Origin: Akkermansia muciniphila | GTDB lineage: Bacteria; Verrucomicrobiota; Verrucomicrobiia; Limisphaerales; SIAT01 | Length of the DNA stretch: 46,944 nucleotides | Assembly: GCA_945860945.1 (NCBI GenBank) | Contig: CAMASG010000012.1 | Coordinates: 1 to 46,944 of the forward strand | Direction of reading: 5' to 3' | Part shown: in pieces, positions 17,356-25,535 of the stretch | Numbering within the stretch: the first letter of the stretch is position 1 | Layout: each line of letters begins with the position of its first letter | Notes under the pieces: generated by a model | What the model was told of the DNA's origin: nothing | Seen by the model: only the letters and a program-made list of their open reading frames with translations | Database searches by the model: none | Program-made: the position numbers and the translations under genes

Positions 17356-18132
17356 ATGTCCATCGCCACAAAGATTTGTCTGATTATCGTGATTCTCGCC
17401 GGTGGGTTCGGCATCTACTTGGGAGCTGTTCAGATTCCACCTCAAATTTCGAAACTCAAGGAAGAGAAGAGTGCTTCTGACGGTAAGATCAGCCTGGCCG
17501 AGTATGCCAAAAAGGCCGTCGAGAAGGATCGTGACTCATTTAAGAACGAGTCCGAAACCAAAGGCGTCGAGGTCGAGGATCTCAAAAAACAAGTTAAAGC
17601 TGAGCAGGATAAGATTGGGCCGTTACAGAAAGTTGCCGAAGTTGCCGTAGCCGAGGCCGAGAAGGCAAAACTTGACGCCGCGCGTGCAACGGAGCAAGCC
17701 AAGACGTCTTCCTTGTCCGGCTCCGATCAGTTGAAGAAAGTACAGGCAGACTTAAAAGCGGCCAGCGACAAACTTGCGACGGCTGAAAGCGAGAAGAAGA
17801 AAATCGCTGACGAGTTGAAGATGGCATTGGCTAAAATCCCAGGTGAAGGAGGAAGCCTTCCTGATGGTTTGACCGGCAAAATTACTGCGGTGGATCCGAA
17901 ATGGGATTTCGTGGTGCTGAACATCGGCGCAAAAGCCGGCGTTCAAAATGGCGGTGAAATGAACGTGAGCCGTGCCGGCAAACTTATCGGTCGCGTCAAA
18001 ATAACCAAGGTCGAACCGAATCACTCCATCGGCAATATGATGAAAACTTGGAAGGTAAACGACCCGAAGGGGAAACCGATTGATGCGACGGAAGGCGACA
18101 CGGTGTTCGCCGCTGTATCAGCCTCGAAATGA
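17356..18132 (+). CDS. Membrane-anchored coiled-coil protein, unknown function
   Basis: 258 residues. An N-terminal hydrophobic helix (about residues 7-25) acts as signal or anchor, a long Lys/Glu-rich coiled coil covers about 32-160, and a small beta-rich domain closes the protein (GLTGKITAVDPKWDFVVLNIG, AGKLIGRVKITKVEPN). The last part resembles the OB-like or MreC-like barrels seen in periplasmic scaffold proteins, but I recognise no family with confidence. A GGAAG Shine-Dalgarno (17343-17347) precedes ATG 17356, one of few clear sites here. It stands between the ABC operon and a tiny lipoprotein, 9 bases away, and probably shares a transcript with the latter. Confidence 0.8.
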   Translation: MSIATKICLIIVILAGGFGIYLGAVQIPPQISKLKEEKSASDGKISLAEYAKKAVEKDRDSFKNESETKGVEVEDLKKQVKAEQDKIGPLQKVAEVAVAEAEKAKLDAARATEQAKTSSLSGSDQLKKVQADLKAASDKLATAESEKKKIADELKMALAKIPGEGGSLPDGLTGKITAVDPKWDFVVLNIGAKAGVQNGGEMNVSRAGKLIGRVKITKVEPNHSIGNMMKTWKVNDPKGKPIDATEGDTVFAAVSASK

Positions 18133-18141
18133 GCGATTTTT

Positions 18142-18312
18142 ATGAGATTCATTTCAAAATCCATTTGTTGGCTCCTTTTGATCTCTGCGATTCTCTCTGT
18201 CGGGGGTTGTGTTGGCTTAGATTCCGAGAACGCATCCGCGCGTCCTTGGAATTCTCCACGCGGCTTCGACACTGGCGTGCCGGGCGGTGGTGGTGGTTTG
18301 AACCGCCGCTGA
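18142..18312 (+). CDS. Tiny lipoprotein with SARPWNSP motif
   Basis: A 56-residue ORF below normal gene-calling cut-offs. Basic start (MRFISKS), hydrophobic core (ICWLLLISAILSV) and lipobox VGGC at residues 20-23 predict a lipoprotein of about 34 mature residues. The mature part holds SARPWNSPRGFDTGVPGGG. I recall similar short ARPWN-x-P...W-x-x-G-x-P lipoproteins in Verrucomicrobiota, which supports a real gene, but this is memory rather than a search. It lies 9 bases after the coiled-coil gene and converges on rny with a 6-base gap. Function unknown. Confidence 0.75.
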   Translation: MRFISKSICWLLLISAILSVGGCVGLDSENASARPWNSPRGFDTGVPGGGGGLNRR

Positions 18313-18318
18313 GTTGGT

Positions 18319-19896
18319 TCACTTCGCGTATTCCACCACGCGCGTTTCGCGGATGATGGTCACCCGGATTTGGCCGGGATAGTGGAGCTCTTCCTCAATC
18401 TTCCGAGCGATGTTCCGAGCGAGTGAGGCGGATTCCTTGTCGTCAATCTCGTCCGGACGGACCATCACGCGCAGGTCGCGTCCTGCTTGAACGGCAAAGC
18501 ACTTTTCCACGCCGGGGAATGTGTTTCCGATACGCTCCAAATCCTCGAGGCGCTTCAAGTAGATGGTCATCGTTTCCGAGCGGACGCCCGGGCGCGAGGC
18601 GCTGATCGCATCCGCCGCGCTGACGAGAATGCCCCATGGTCCGATCGGCGGCACCTCGTCGTGATGCGATGCCACGCCGTCCACCACTTCGGGCGGTTCG
18701 CCGTGGCGCTTCAGGAATTCCGCGCCCACGATGGCGTGCGGGCCTTCCATCTCGTGATCGAGTGCTTTGCCGATGTCGTGCAGCAACCCGCAGCGTTTGG
18801 CCATCGCGATGTCCAGGCCGATCTCCGCCGCGAGCAGGCCCATCAAGTGCGCCACCTCAATGGAATGCTCCAGCACGTTCTGGGAGAAGCTGTGGCGGAA
18901 ACGCAGGCGGCCAAGGGTCTTCACAATCTCGTCATTCAACGGCGGCAGTCCGGCGCGCGCGACGGCATCAGTGCCGGCTTTGTGGATGCTCTCGGCCATC
19001 TCTTCCGTCACCTTGGCCACCACTTCCTCGATACGCGTGGGATGGATGCGGCCATCAAGGATGAGTCGCTGCATCGCTTCGCGGGCAATCTCGCGGCGGA
19101 CGGGATCAAAACCGGAGAGGACGACGGCGTTCGGCGTGTCATCTACCAACACGGTGACGCCCGTCGCCGACTCGAAGGCGCGGATGTTGCGCCCATCACG
19201 GCCGATGATACGGCCTTTCATTTCGTCACCGGCAAGCGAGATAGTAGCGGTGGTCGTCTCGATTGTTTGAGCTCCAGCGTAGCGCTGAATGGCGAGACTG
19301 ATGATGCGGCGGGCCTGGTCTTCGGCCGTGTTTTTAGCGCTGTTAAGAATGTTTTTTGTAAGCTCGTTGGCGTCCTGCAACGCTTCACGTTCGATTTCCT
19401 GAAACAGTTGCCGGCGAGCTTCGGCCTCGCTGATCTTTGAAATTTGCTGAAGCTGTTCGCGCTGTTGCTTGCCGAGTCGCGCCAGTTCAAGAAGATCGGT
19501 GTCGAATCGTTCGCGCTGTCGTTCAAGAGAGGATGTCTGGTCGTGCAGGCGCGTCTCGCGGTGATTGATCGAGTCCAGTTGCTGGGTGAGAAGTTGCTCT
19601 CGCTGGGTCTGGCGCTGGTCGGCGGCCGCCATTTCCTGCTGTCGGCCGGCGAGAGATTTCTCCGTCTCCTCGCGGAATTTGTGGGTCTCCTCGTTGCCAG
19701 CCAACCGAGCTTCGCGACGGATATTCTCAGCCTCGCGCTGGGCGTTCTCCAATTCACTGACGATCTGCGCCGCACGCATCTTGCGCCGGTACCGCTCGCG
19801 CAGGAGAAGGGCGAGCATCAGGAAGAGCGCCGCCAGCAGGATGCCGAGCAGGACTGTGTTGCCGATTCCAATTTCCCCTAGAATCAATTGTTCCAT
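18319..19896 (-). CDS. rny: Ribonuclease Y
   Basis: Membrane-anchored endoribonuclease that starts mRNA decay. The 525-residue protein has every part in order: an N-terminal transmembrane helix (LLGILLAALFLMLALLL), a long coiled coil (about 35-200), a KH RNA-binding domain (GRIIGRDGRNIRAFESATG) and an HD phosphohydrolase domain with the catalytic LLHDIGKALDHE. It matches typical RNase Y length. The ATG at 19896 lies 10 bases after the end of the cyclo-ligase gene, making it the third gene of a rarA-fau-rny transcript. RNase Y in a gram-negative lineage often substitutes for RNase E as the main decay enzyme; that is inference here. Confidence 0.96.
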   Translation of the reverse strand: MEQLILGEIGIGNTVLLGILLAALFLMLALLLRERYRRKMRAAQIVSELENAQREAENIRREARLAGNEETHKFREETEKSLAGRQQEMAAADQRQTQREQLLTQQLDSINHRETRLHDQTSSLERQRERFDTDLLELARLGKQQREQLQQISKISEAEARRQLFQEIEREALQDANELTKNILNSAKNTAEDQARRIISLAIQRYAGAQTIETTTATISLAGDEMKGRIIGRDGRNIRAFESATGVTVLVDDTPNAVVLSGFDPVRREIAREAMQRLILDGRIHPTRIEEVVAKVTEEMAESIHKAGTDAVARAGLPPLNDEIVKTLGRLRFRHSFSQNVLEHSIEVAHLMGLLAAEIGLDIAMAKRCGLLHDIGKALDHEMEGPHAIVGAEFLKRHGEPPEVVDGVASHHDEVPPIGPWGILVSAADAISASRPGVRSETMTIYLKRLEDLERIGNTFPGVEKCFAVQAGRDLRVMVRPDEIDDKESASLARNIARKIEEELHYPGQIRVTIIRETRVVEYAK

Positions 19897-19906
19897 ACGG
19901 CGTCGC

Positions 19907-20482
19907 TTAAAATTTCAGCCAGCGGGTTGGCGTCACGATGCAGTCCAGAACCGCGTCGTGAGCTTCAGTCGGGACCGTTTCTACAAGCTGCCAATCAAAA
20001 CAGATACCGCACTTGGTCCCGTGCGCCGCCGCCGCGAGCAGACGATCATAAAAGCCTTTGCCTCGCCCCAACCTGCGTCCATACGAATCGAAGGCTAGCC
20101 CAGGCACCAAGATTAAGTCCAGTCGGTTCATCGGCACAACGGGGCAATGCGCAGCGGGCTCGCGCACACCGAAGTGACCGGCGACTAAATCGCGCTCGAG
20201 ATTTTCGATGGCGACTGGCTCAAAGAATTGCTCGCTTGGTTTAAAACGTAAAAGAGCCGTCAGCTTGCCTTCGCTCAAGGCTCGCTGAATCAATTGGAAA
20301 ATATCCGGCTCGTCCGAGAGTGGCGCGAAGAAGAGAACGGCACGCGCCTGTTGCCAGCAATCGAGAGAGAGGATGCTCTCACACAGCATCGCTGATGCTG
20401 CACCGCGTTCCGCCGGCATCACACTACGCGCGCGCATTTCGCGGCGGAGGGCTTCCTTGCTGGCAGCGATGTTCGAGCTCAT
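19907..20482 (-). CDS. fau: 5-formyltetrahydrofolate cyclo-ligase
   Basis: Converts 5-formyl-THF to 5,10-methenyl-THF using ATP, returning stored folate to one-carbon metabolism. The 191-residue protein has the conserved SKEALRREMRAR N-terminus, the LILVPGLAFDSYGRRLG stretch and the ATP-binding GRGKGFYDR motif. The ATG at 20482 overlaps the rarA stop (ATGA). A longer open frame in the same phase extends into rarA and is rejected. In proteobacteria its homologue ygfA follows the 6S RNA gene; here 6S RNA lies one gene upstream, a related arrangement. Confidence 0.95.
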   Translation of the reverse strand: MSSNIAASKEALRREMRARSVMPAERGAASAMLCESILSLDCWQQARAVLFFAPLSDEPDIFQLIQRALSEGKLTALLRFKPSEQFFEPVAIENLERDLVAGHFGVREPAAHCPVVPMNRLDLILVPGLAFDSYGRRLGRGKGFYDRLLAAAAHGTKCGICFDWQLVETVPTEAHDAVLDCIVTPTRWLKF

Positions 20483-21852
20483 TCGGTTCGCTTGCGCGCC
20501 TCGGTCTGCAACGCGCGCCAGCGTTCGACGCGTTCTTTGATCTTCTTCTCCACCCCTTCGTCGCCCGGTTCGTAGTAGCGCTTGACCGCGCCGAGGTAAT
20601 CCTGCGGGACGAAGTGGCCGGAATGGTCGTGCGCGTATTGATAACCACCGCCGTGGCCGAGTTGCTTCGCGCCGCTGTAATGCGAATCGCGCAAATGCTC
20701 GGGCACGGGCAGCGTGCGGCCGGCCCGAATGTCTTCGAGCGCGGCGTCCATAGCCTTGTAGGAGCTGTTGCTTTTGTTCGCAGTGGCGACATACACGACC
20801 GCCTCGGCGATGGGGATGCGCGCTTCTGGCCAGCCGATGAACTCCGCCGCGTTGTGTGCGCTCATCGCCAACACCAACGCCATCGGATCGGCAAGGCCGA
20901 CATCCTCGGCAGCACAAATTACGAGCCGTCGCGTGATGAAACGCGGATCTTCGCCGGCGTGGATCATCTTCGCCAACCAGTAAAGTGCAGCGTCGGGATC
21001 GGAACCGCGCATCGATTTCTGAAAAGCGCTGGCGGTGTCGTAATGCGCATCACCGTCGCCATCGTACACGATCGCTTTCTTCTGGATGCACTGCTCGGCC
21101 ACGGCGAGATCGATATGGATGAAGCCATCCGCATCCGGCGGCGTGGTGAGCGCGGCGATCTCAAGCGAGTTGAGTGCCTTGCGCGCGTCGCCATCAGAGA
21201 CTCGCGCGAGATGCTTCAGCGCTTCTTCCTCGGCGCGGATGCGAATGTGGCCGAGGCCGCGTTCGCTGTCGCTCAGCGCACTTTTCAACAGAGAGAACAA
21301 ATCACCTTCCGTGAGCGATTTCAGCTCGAAGATTTGGGAGCGGGAAACGAGCGGCGAGTTGACAAAGAAAAACGGGTTGTGCGTGGTCGCGCCGATGAGT
21401 CGGATCACGCCGCTCTCGACATCGGGCAGCAACACGTCCTGCTGTGATTTGTTGAAGCGATGGATTTCGTCCACGAAAAGGATCGTGGATTGTCCGGTGT
21501 TCTCAAGGCGATTGGCTGCGCCGGCGAGGACGCGGCGCATATCGGCGACATTCGATTCCACGCCGCTCAACCGCTCGAAACGGCTTTTGGTCTGGTTAGC
21601 AATGATTTGGCCGAGTGACGTTTTGCCAGTACCGGGAGGTCCGTAAAAGATGAGCGACTGAATGCGGTCGGCCTCGATGGCGCGACGCAGAAGCTGGCCG
21701 GGAGCGAGGATGTGCGATTGGCCGGCGTATTCGTGGAGAGTGCGGGGACGCATCCGCGCGGCGAGCGGTGCGGGTTGCTGCGGCTTCACCGGCGCTGGCT
21801 CGCTCGGCGGCTCCGGAGACGGCGGTGTGGCGAACAACTCGACCTGCGACAT
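20479..21852 (-). CDS. rarA: Replication-associated recombination protein A (AAA+)
   Basis: A 457-residue clamp-loader-like ATPase (RarA/MgsA) that acts at stalled replication forks. Walker A is GPPGTGKTS, Walker B is ILFVDEIHRF, and sensor-1 is IGATTHNPFF. The C-terminal family domain includes DAALYWLAKMIHAGEDPRFITRRL and ends with the QDYLGAVKRYYEPGDEG pattern. Residues 1-35 are a Pro/Ala-rich leader (PEPPSEPAPVKPQQPAP) that is longer than usual. The gene lies directly downstream of the 6S RNA and its terminator, and is coupled to fau. Confidence 0.96.
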   Translation of the reverse strand: MSQVELFATPPSPEPPSEPAPVKPQQPAPLAARMRPRTLHEYAGQSHILAPGQLLRRAIEADRIQSLIFYGPPGTGKTSLGQIIANQTKSRFERLSGVESNVADMRRVLAGAANRLENTGQSTILFVDEIHRFNKSQQDVLLPDVESGVIRLIGATTHNPFFFVNSPLVSRSQIFELKSLTEGDLFSLLKSALSDSERGLGHIRIRAEEEALKHLARVSDGDARKALNSLEIAALTTPPDADGFIHIDLAVAEQCIQKKAIVYDGDGDAHYDTASAFQKSMRGSDPDAALYWLAKMIHAGEDPRFITRRLVICAAEDVGLADPMALVLAMSAHNAAEFIGWPEARIPIAEAVVYVATANKSNSSYKAMDAALEDIRAGRTLPVPEHLRDSHYSGAKQLGHGGGYQYAHDHSGHFVPQDYLGAVKRYYEPGDEGVEKKIKERVERWRALQTEARKRTE

Positions 21853-21885
21853 ATTCGAAGTCTAGCAATTTGCCGAGGCAGCTCG

Positions 21886-21923
21886 AAACAAAAAACCGCC
21901 CCGGCGAATAGCCGGAGCGGTTT
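21886..21923 (-). terminator. Intrinsic terminator of the 6S RNA
   Basis: Read on the minus strand, AAACCGCTCCGGC (21923-21911) pairs with GCCGGGGCGGTTT (21905-21893) around a 5-base loop; one position is a U-G wobble that would be a mismatch on the other strand. A run of T residues follows (TTTTTTGTTT). It lies 7 bases past the 6S RNA closing stem and 34 bases before rarA, so it should release the short RNA while letting some polymerases continue into rarA. Confidence 0.85.
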
Positions 21924-21929
21924 GAAAAT

Positions 21930-22105
21930 AACCCCACCGTAACGCCGTGGGAAACAGCTCCTTTGAACGCCTGGAACAAGGTGGGGCCCAATCGACGACT
22001 TTCGATTTCCAATCAAGGCCTGTCGGCCGTTGGTCGAAGTCAAGGCCCCGCATTTATGTAATACGGTTCAAGGACTTTGTTGCGATACACGAACGTGGCA
22101 GGGTT
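21930..22105 (-). ncRNA. ssrS: 6S RNA
   Basis: About 176 nt. 6S RNA binds the sigma-70 RNA polymerase holoenzyme and represses transcription in stationary phase. Read on the minus strand, the ends pair in a closing stem (AACCCTGCC with GGTGGGGTT), an inner stem pairs AGTCCTTGAAC with GTTCAAAGGAGCT, a large central bubble follows, and a long apical hairpin is closed by GGGGCC/GGCCCC. The 3' bubble strand CACCTTGTTCCAGGCGTTCA closely resembles the E. coli 6S segment CACCUUGAACCAAGGGUUCA. The context agrees: 6S RNA genes often lie next to rarA or the cyclo-ligase gene, and both follow here on the same strand. Ends are set from the closing stem and could be off by several bases. This gene occupies most of the 371-base gap before rarA. 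Confidence 0.82.
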
Positions 22106-22223
22106 AAAACCGTTGCCTTTCTGGCAAAGAACACGCCGGCAGGCCGGCCAAATCTGTCCGCAGTATGCCGCGGGGACGGCGGTTTCTCAAGTGGGAAAAA
22201 GTAACGCGAACGAAATTCGCGCG

Positions 22224-22688
22224 TCAGATGGACGGCTTCGGCTTGCGTGCGACGACCGCCTGCAGTTGGCAGAGGTTGGAGAAACGCTCGGCGCGTTCGC
22301 GGTAGAGCGGCTTCACTCGGCTCAATTTGAAACCGGTCGATTCGAAGTGCCCAGGTTTGTTCCAGAGCACGTAGAGTTCAATCTTGTTTGGTTCGCGGCC
22401 GGTGACGCGCCAAAACCACTTCGCGCGTTCATCCAAGATTTTCTGCGCTACTTTCCAGGACGTTTCGGGATCGTTGTAGTCGTCTGACTTGCTGTAACCG
22501 CGCCAGACGTCGGGCATAATCTGGAAACGGCTCACCTCGCCGCTGCCGCCGATTACGGAATCGGCCGCGCAACGGGTCGGGTGCTCGGCACCAGTTTCTA
22601 CCATCGCGAGCGCTTCACGGACGGTCAACGCGCTGGCATCGAAAACGAACAGTACACCGAGCCATAAGAACAACATCAATCGCTTCAT
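22224..22688 (-). CDS. Small secreted transglycosylase-like protein
   Basis: 154 residues with a signal peptide (MKRLMLFLWLGVLFVFDASA). The mature protein has a lysozyme-like pattern: ETGAEHPTRCAADSVIGGSGEVSRFQIMPDVWRGYS, with a possible catalytic Glu just ahead of the GS-G-E-V-S-R-F-Q-I run, then YNDPETSWKVAQKILDERA, similar to the repeated helix of SLT and related domains. It is short for a transglycosylase and I could not match a named family, so the role in cell-wall turnover is inference. The start is ATG 22688; an in-frame TTG lies three codons upstream. It is transcribed towards the 6S RNA gene. Confidence 0.7.
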   Translation of the reverse strand: MKRLMLFLWLGVLFVFDASALTVREALAMVETGAEHPTRCAADSVIGGSGEVSRFQIMPDVWRGYSKSDDYNDPETSWKVAQKILDERAKWFWRVTGREPNKIELYVLWNKPGHFESTGFKLSRVKPLYRERAERFSNLCQLQAVVARKPKPSI

Positions 22689-22765
22689 AAGCTTCAATCC
22701 AAGCCAGAGACTGGAATGGGGTTGAACGGCACAGTAGCTGTGCGGGATTCCTCGACAACTCCAAG

Positions 22766-22807
22766 TTACTCACACGTTATTCACAGCCGCTTGGCAGGCT
22801 GTTCACA
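22766..22807 (+). repeat. Three phased 9-mers resembling DnaA boxes
   Basis: TTACTCACA (22766-22774), TTATTCACA (22777-22785) and CTGTTCACA (22799-22807) lie in the same orientation in the 147-base gap between metG and the transglycosylase-like gene. The middle one fits the DnaA-box consensus TTATNCACA; the others deviate at one or two positions. Start-to-start distances are 11 and 22 bases, one and two helical turns. They could bind DnaA or another regulator of the minus-strand gene, or be chance. Confidence 0.4.
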
Positions 22808-22835
22808 AAAGGTAGACGTCCCCTTTTCGAAGCAG

Positions 22836-24359
22836 TTACTGCGTGGGCGGATCTTTGCGCGGGAAGAGTGGCTCTGGTCCGGCGATGGTATGCCCGACCG
22901 GAAGTCCCCCCCATGCGGCGGAATCGAGTCGAGTGGGGGCGGCACCGAGGCCGAGTTGGGTGAAGATTTTGGCGCTGGTCGTTGGTAGAAATGGAAGGAG
23001 CAGCACGGCCAGCACACGGGTGGTCTCGGTGAGATTGTAAAGAACCTCGTCCAACCGCCCGGCCTGCGTGGGATCCTTCGCTAGCTTGAACGGCGCGGTC
23101 TGGTCCACGTATTGGTTGGCCCGATTCACGAGCGCCCAGATGCTCTGCAGCGCGCTTTGCAACTCGGAGGCGCGAAGGTTCGAGATTGTTTCCTGGATCG
23201 CCTTGGCCGCGTCGGGCGCTAGGTCGTCGTGGCGCGCGGGGACGATGCCGTTGCGGTAACGCTTGAGCATCGAGAGTGAACGATTGATGAGGTTGCCGAG
23301 GCCGTTGGCTAACTCGGCGGAGTAGCGCGACTGAAAGCCAGCGTCGGTCCAGTTACCGTCGGGACCGATATCCAACTCGCGCACGACGTAATAGCGGAAG
23401 GCGTCCACGCCCCATTCATCAATTACTGTCACGGGGTCCACGACATTGCCGGTGGACTTGCTCATCTTCGCGCCGTCCTTCTGCCACCAGCCGTGGACGA
23501 GTAATTGCTTCGGCAAGGCCCGTCCAGCGGCCTTGAGCATGATAGGCCAATACACCGCGTGAAACTTGAGGATGTCCTTGCCGATCACGTGCGCGTCGGC
23601 CGGCCACGTTGTGGCGCTCTCGCCGCGGCTCTCGGGGATGCTCACGTAATTCACCAGCGCGTCGAACCAGACGTAGGTGACGAAGCTCGCGTCGAAGGGC
23701 AGCGGAATCCCCCAAGTCAGACGCGCAACCGGTCGGCTGATGCACAAATCCTCCAGCGAATTGTTCTTCAGGAAACCGAGCACTTCGTTCCGTCGGTAAT
23801 TGGGCTGGATGAACGACGGGTTCGCTTCGATGTAATCAATCAGCCACTGCTGATGTTCCTTTAGACGGAAATACCAATTCTCCTCCTTCAACTCGGTCAC
23901 CTCGCCGTAACTCGAATCGAATGAGCCATCGGGCCGGCGATCCTTCTCGGTGAGAAACGTTTCCTCCTTCGTCGAGTAGAAACCCGTGTAGGCGGCTTTG
24001 TAGAAATGGCCGGCCGCGTGGAGTTGGGAAAGGAGCGATTGAACTGCCGTCTTGTGCCGCGCCTCGGTCGTGCGCACGAAGTCGTCATTCGTCAGATCCA
24101 ATTTGACCGCGAACGATTTCCACGCCGCCGCCAGCTCGTCGCAATACTGCTGCGGATTCTTGCCGTCCGCCTGCGCTGCCTGCTGCACTTTCTGCCCGTG
24201 CTCGTCCAAGCCGGTCAGGAAGAAAACCTCCTCGCCCAGCGCGCGACGGCTGCGGGCGATCACGTCCGCCAGGACCTTCTCGTAGGCGTGCCCGAGGTGT
24301 GGATGGCCGTTTACGTAATCAATGGCCGTCGTGATGTAGAAGCGTTTACTCATCTCCAT
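22836..24359 (-). CDS. metG: Methionyl-tRNA synthetase, short form
   Basis: Charges initiator and elongator tRNA-Met. The 507-residue class I enzyme shows the HIGH-type motif in NGHPHLGHAYEKV (residues 18-30), the connective peptide with TGFYSTKEETFLTE, the KMSKS motif (KMSKSTGNVVDP) and the helical anticodon domain. The Zn-knuckle cysteines are absent, since the motif reads YSTKEETF, and the C-terminal tRNA-binding (EMAP-like) domain is missing, which is common in compact MetRS forms. Two starts are possible: ATG 24359 (MEMSKRF) and ATG 24353 (MSKRF); neither has a good Shine-Dalgarno. It follows the wecA-like gene by 72 bases. Confidence 0.95.
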   Translation of the reverse strand: MEMSKRFYITTAIDYVNGHPHLGHAYEKVLADVIARSRRALGEEVFFLTGLDEHGQKVQQAAQADGKNPQQYCDELAAAWKSFAVKLDLTNDDFVRTTEARHKTAVQSLLSQLHAAGHFYKAAYTGFYSTKEETFLTEKDRRPDGSFDSSYGEVTELKEENWYFRLKEHQQWLIDYIEANPSFIQPNYRRNEVLGFLKNNSLEDLCISRPVARLTWGIPLPFDASFVTYVWFDALVNYVSIPESRGESATTWPADAHVIGKDILKFHAVYWPIMLKAAGRALPKQLLVHGWWQKDGAKMSKSTGNVVDPVTVIDEWGVDAFRYYVVRELDIGPDGNWTDAGFQSRYSAELANGLGNLINRSLSMLKRYRNGIVPARHDDLAPDAAKAIQETISNLRASELQSALQSIWALVNRANQYVDQTAPFKLAKDPTQAGRLDEVLYNLTETTRVLAVLLLPFLPTTSAKIFTQLGLGAAPTRLDSAAWGGLPVGHTIAGPEPLFPRKDPPTQ

Positions 24360-24431
24360 TTAAGGGCGCGCAGTCTGCCGCGCCTTCTCCGAGTTGGCAA
24401 ACAGGAGTTTGAGGAGTTTGAAAAAACGCGC

Positions 24432-25415
24432 TCAACGGTTCAGCCAAACCGCGACGATTCCGCACGCCGCGGCCAGCGCCCAGATTGTTGCCACTGATTG
24501 CGCCTTTGAGAATCCGCGTTGCACCAACCGATGCGAGAGGTGCGTCGTGTCGCCCACGTAGAACGGCTGGTCGCGTTGCCAGCGCCGCCACACGACCCAC
24601 GCCATGTCGAGCAATGGCACGGCGAGGATGAGCAACGGCGTGAACACCGCCCACATCTTCGGATGCTTCGTCGAGTAGAAGTCCGGCAGAATCGCCAGCA
24701 CGCCGAGCAGAAAGCCGACGAGATGGCTCCCCGCGTCTCCGAGAAACGCACTCGCCTCCGGGTAATTGCAGGGCAGGAACCCGAGCAGCGCACCGCAGGC
24801 CAGAAGACAAAGAATCCCGACCAGATATTGCCCATGCATCACCGCGATGCAACCGAAGGTGCCCGCCGCAATCGCGCCCAGTCCTGCGCAAAGCCCGTTC
24901 ATATTATCCAAAAAGTTGAGCGCATTAATCACAGCGAGAATCCAGAATACCGTCACCGCGTAGCTGAACCAGACGTTCTCGACGAAGATCGTGATGCGCA
25001 CGTCGGCAGCGGCGACGAGTGTGGCGATGAGGAGTTGTCCGGCGAACTTCACCGAGGCGCGCAGCTCGTGTTTATCATCGAGCCAGCCGAGAACGACCAT
25101 CCCAGCGGCGCCGGCGAGAATGGTTGCGAGTTGAAGCCCGCGCCGGTCGAGCCCGTGGCGGATTTCCGGAAGACCGGCTGCCGACCAGCCGCCCGCTTGC
25201 AAAAGAAACACGCCGCCGAGCACCGGCACGAGGATTCCAGTCAAGACCGCCAAGCCACCGGCCAGAGCAATCGGCCGGTCGTGGATCTTGCGGTCGCCCG
25301 GGGCATCCACGTGCCCTGTCCGGAGACACCACGCGCGCCAGAGCGGGAGGACCGCGAGCGTCACGAGGAAACTGCCGAGCAGCGCGGCGAGGTAGGCGTT
25401 GGTCGGGAATGTCAC
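24432..25415 (-). CDS. Polyprenyl-phosphate sugar-1-phosphate transferase (WecA/TagO type)
   Basis: An integral membrane enzyme of glycosyltransferase family 4, which moves a sugar-1-phosphate (usually GlcNAc-1-P) onto undecaprenyl phosphate to start a surface polysaccharide. 327 residues, about ten transmembrane helices. Signature elements: GDRKIHDRPIALAGGLAV near the N-terminus, the Asp pair in LDDKHELRASVKF, NFLDNMNGLCAG, FLGDAGSHLVGF and the C-terminal TTHLSHRLVQRG. The start is placed at GTG 25415; a TTG two codons upstream is also in frame and no Shine-Dalgarno decides. Its exact acceptor pathway is unknown. Confidence 0.93.
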   Translation of the reverse strand: MTFPTNAYLAALLGSFLVTLAVLPLWRAWCLRTGHVDAPGDRKIHDRPIALAGGLAVLTGILVPVLGGVFLLQAGGWSAAGLPEIRHGLDRRGLQLATILAGAAGMVVLGWLDDKHELRASVKFAGQLLIATLVAAADVRITIFVENVWFSYAVTVFWILAVINALNFLDNMNGLCAGLGAIAAGTFGCIAVMHGQYLVGILCLLACGALLGFLPCNYPEASAFLGDAGSHLVGFLLGVLAILPDFYSTKHPKMWAVFTPLLILAVPLLDMAWVVWRRWQRDQPFYVGDTTHLSHRLVQRGFSKAQSVATIWALAAACGIVAVWLNR

Positions 25416-25535
25416 GCACAAGGTTTAATGCAATCCTTTGGCGTCGAACGAGGAAAAAGTGTTGCTGCCAATCGGCATGCGCTGAATTTTTGTTGGCCTT
25501 CCTCGTCCCTCCTCGGCACGATGCACCCCTCAATT

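Noticed and set aside
21947-22204. Short plus-strand ORFs in the gap upstream of rarA
   Set aside because: The region is better explained by the 6S RNA on the minus strand; the predicted peptides have no coding features.
22689-22835. A replication origin
   Set aside because: Only three imperfect boxes, no AT-rich unwinding region and no dnaA or dnaN nearby; reported only as a repeat cluster.
24519-25535. N-terminal extension of the 25536 gene to 1152 residues
   Set aside because: The extension is antisense to the WecA-like gene, has no signal peptide or domain, and the true start at 25536 gives a clear signal peptide.
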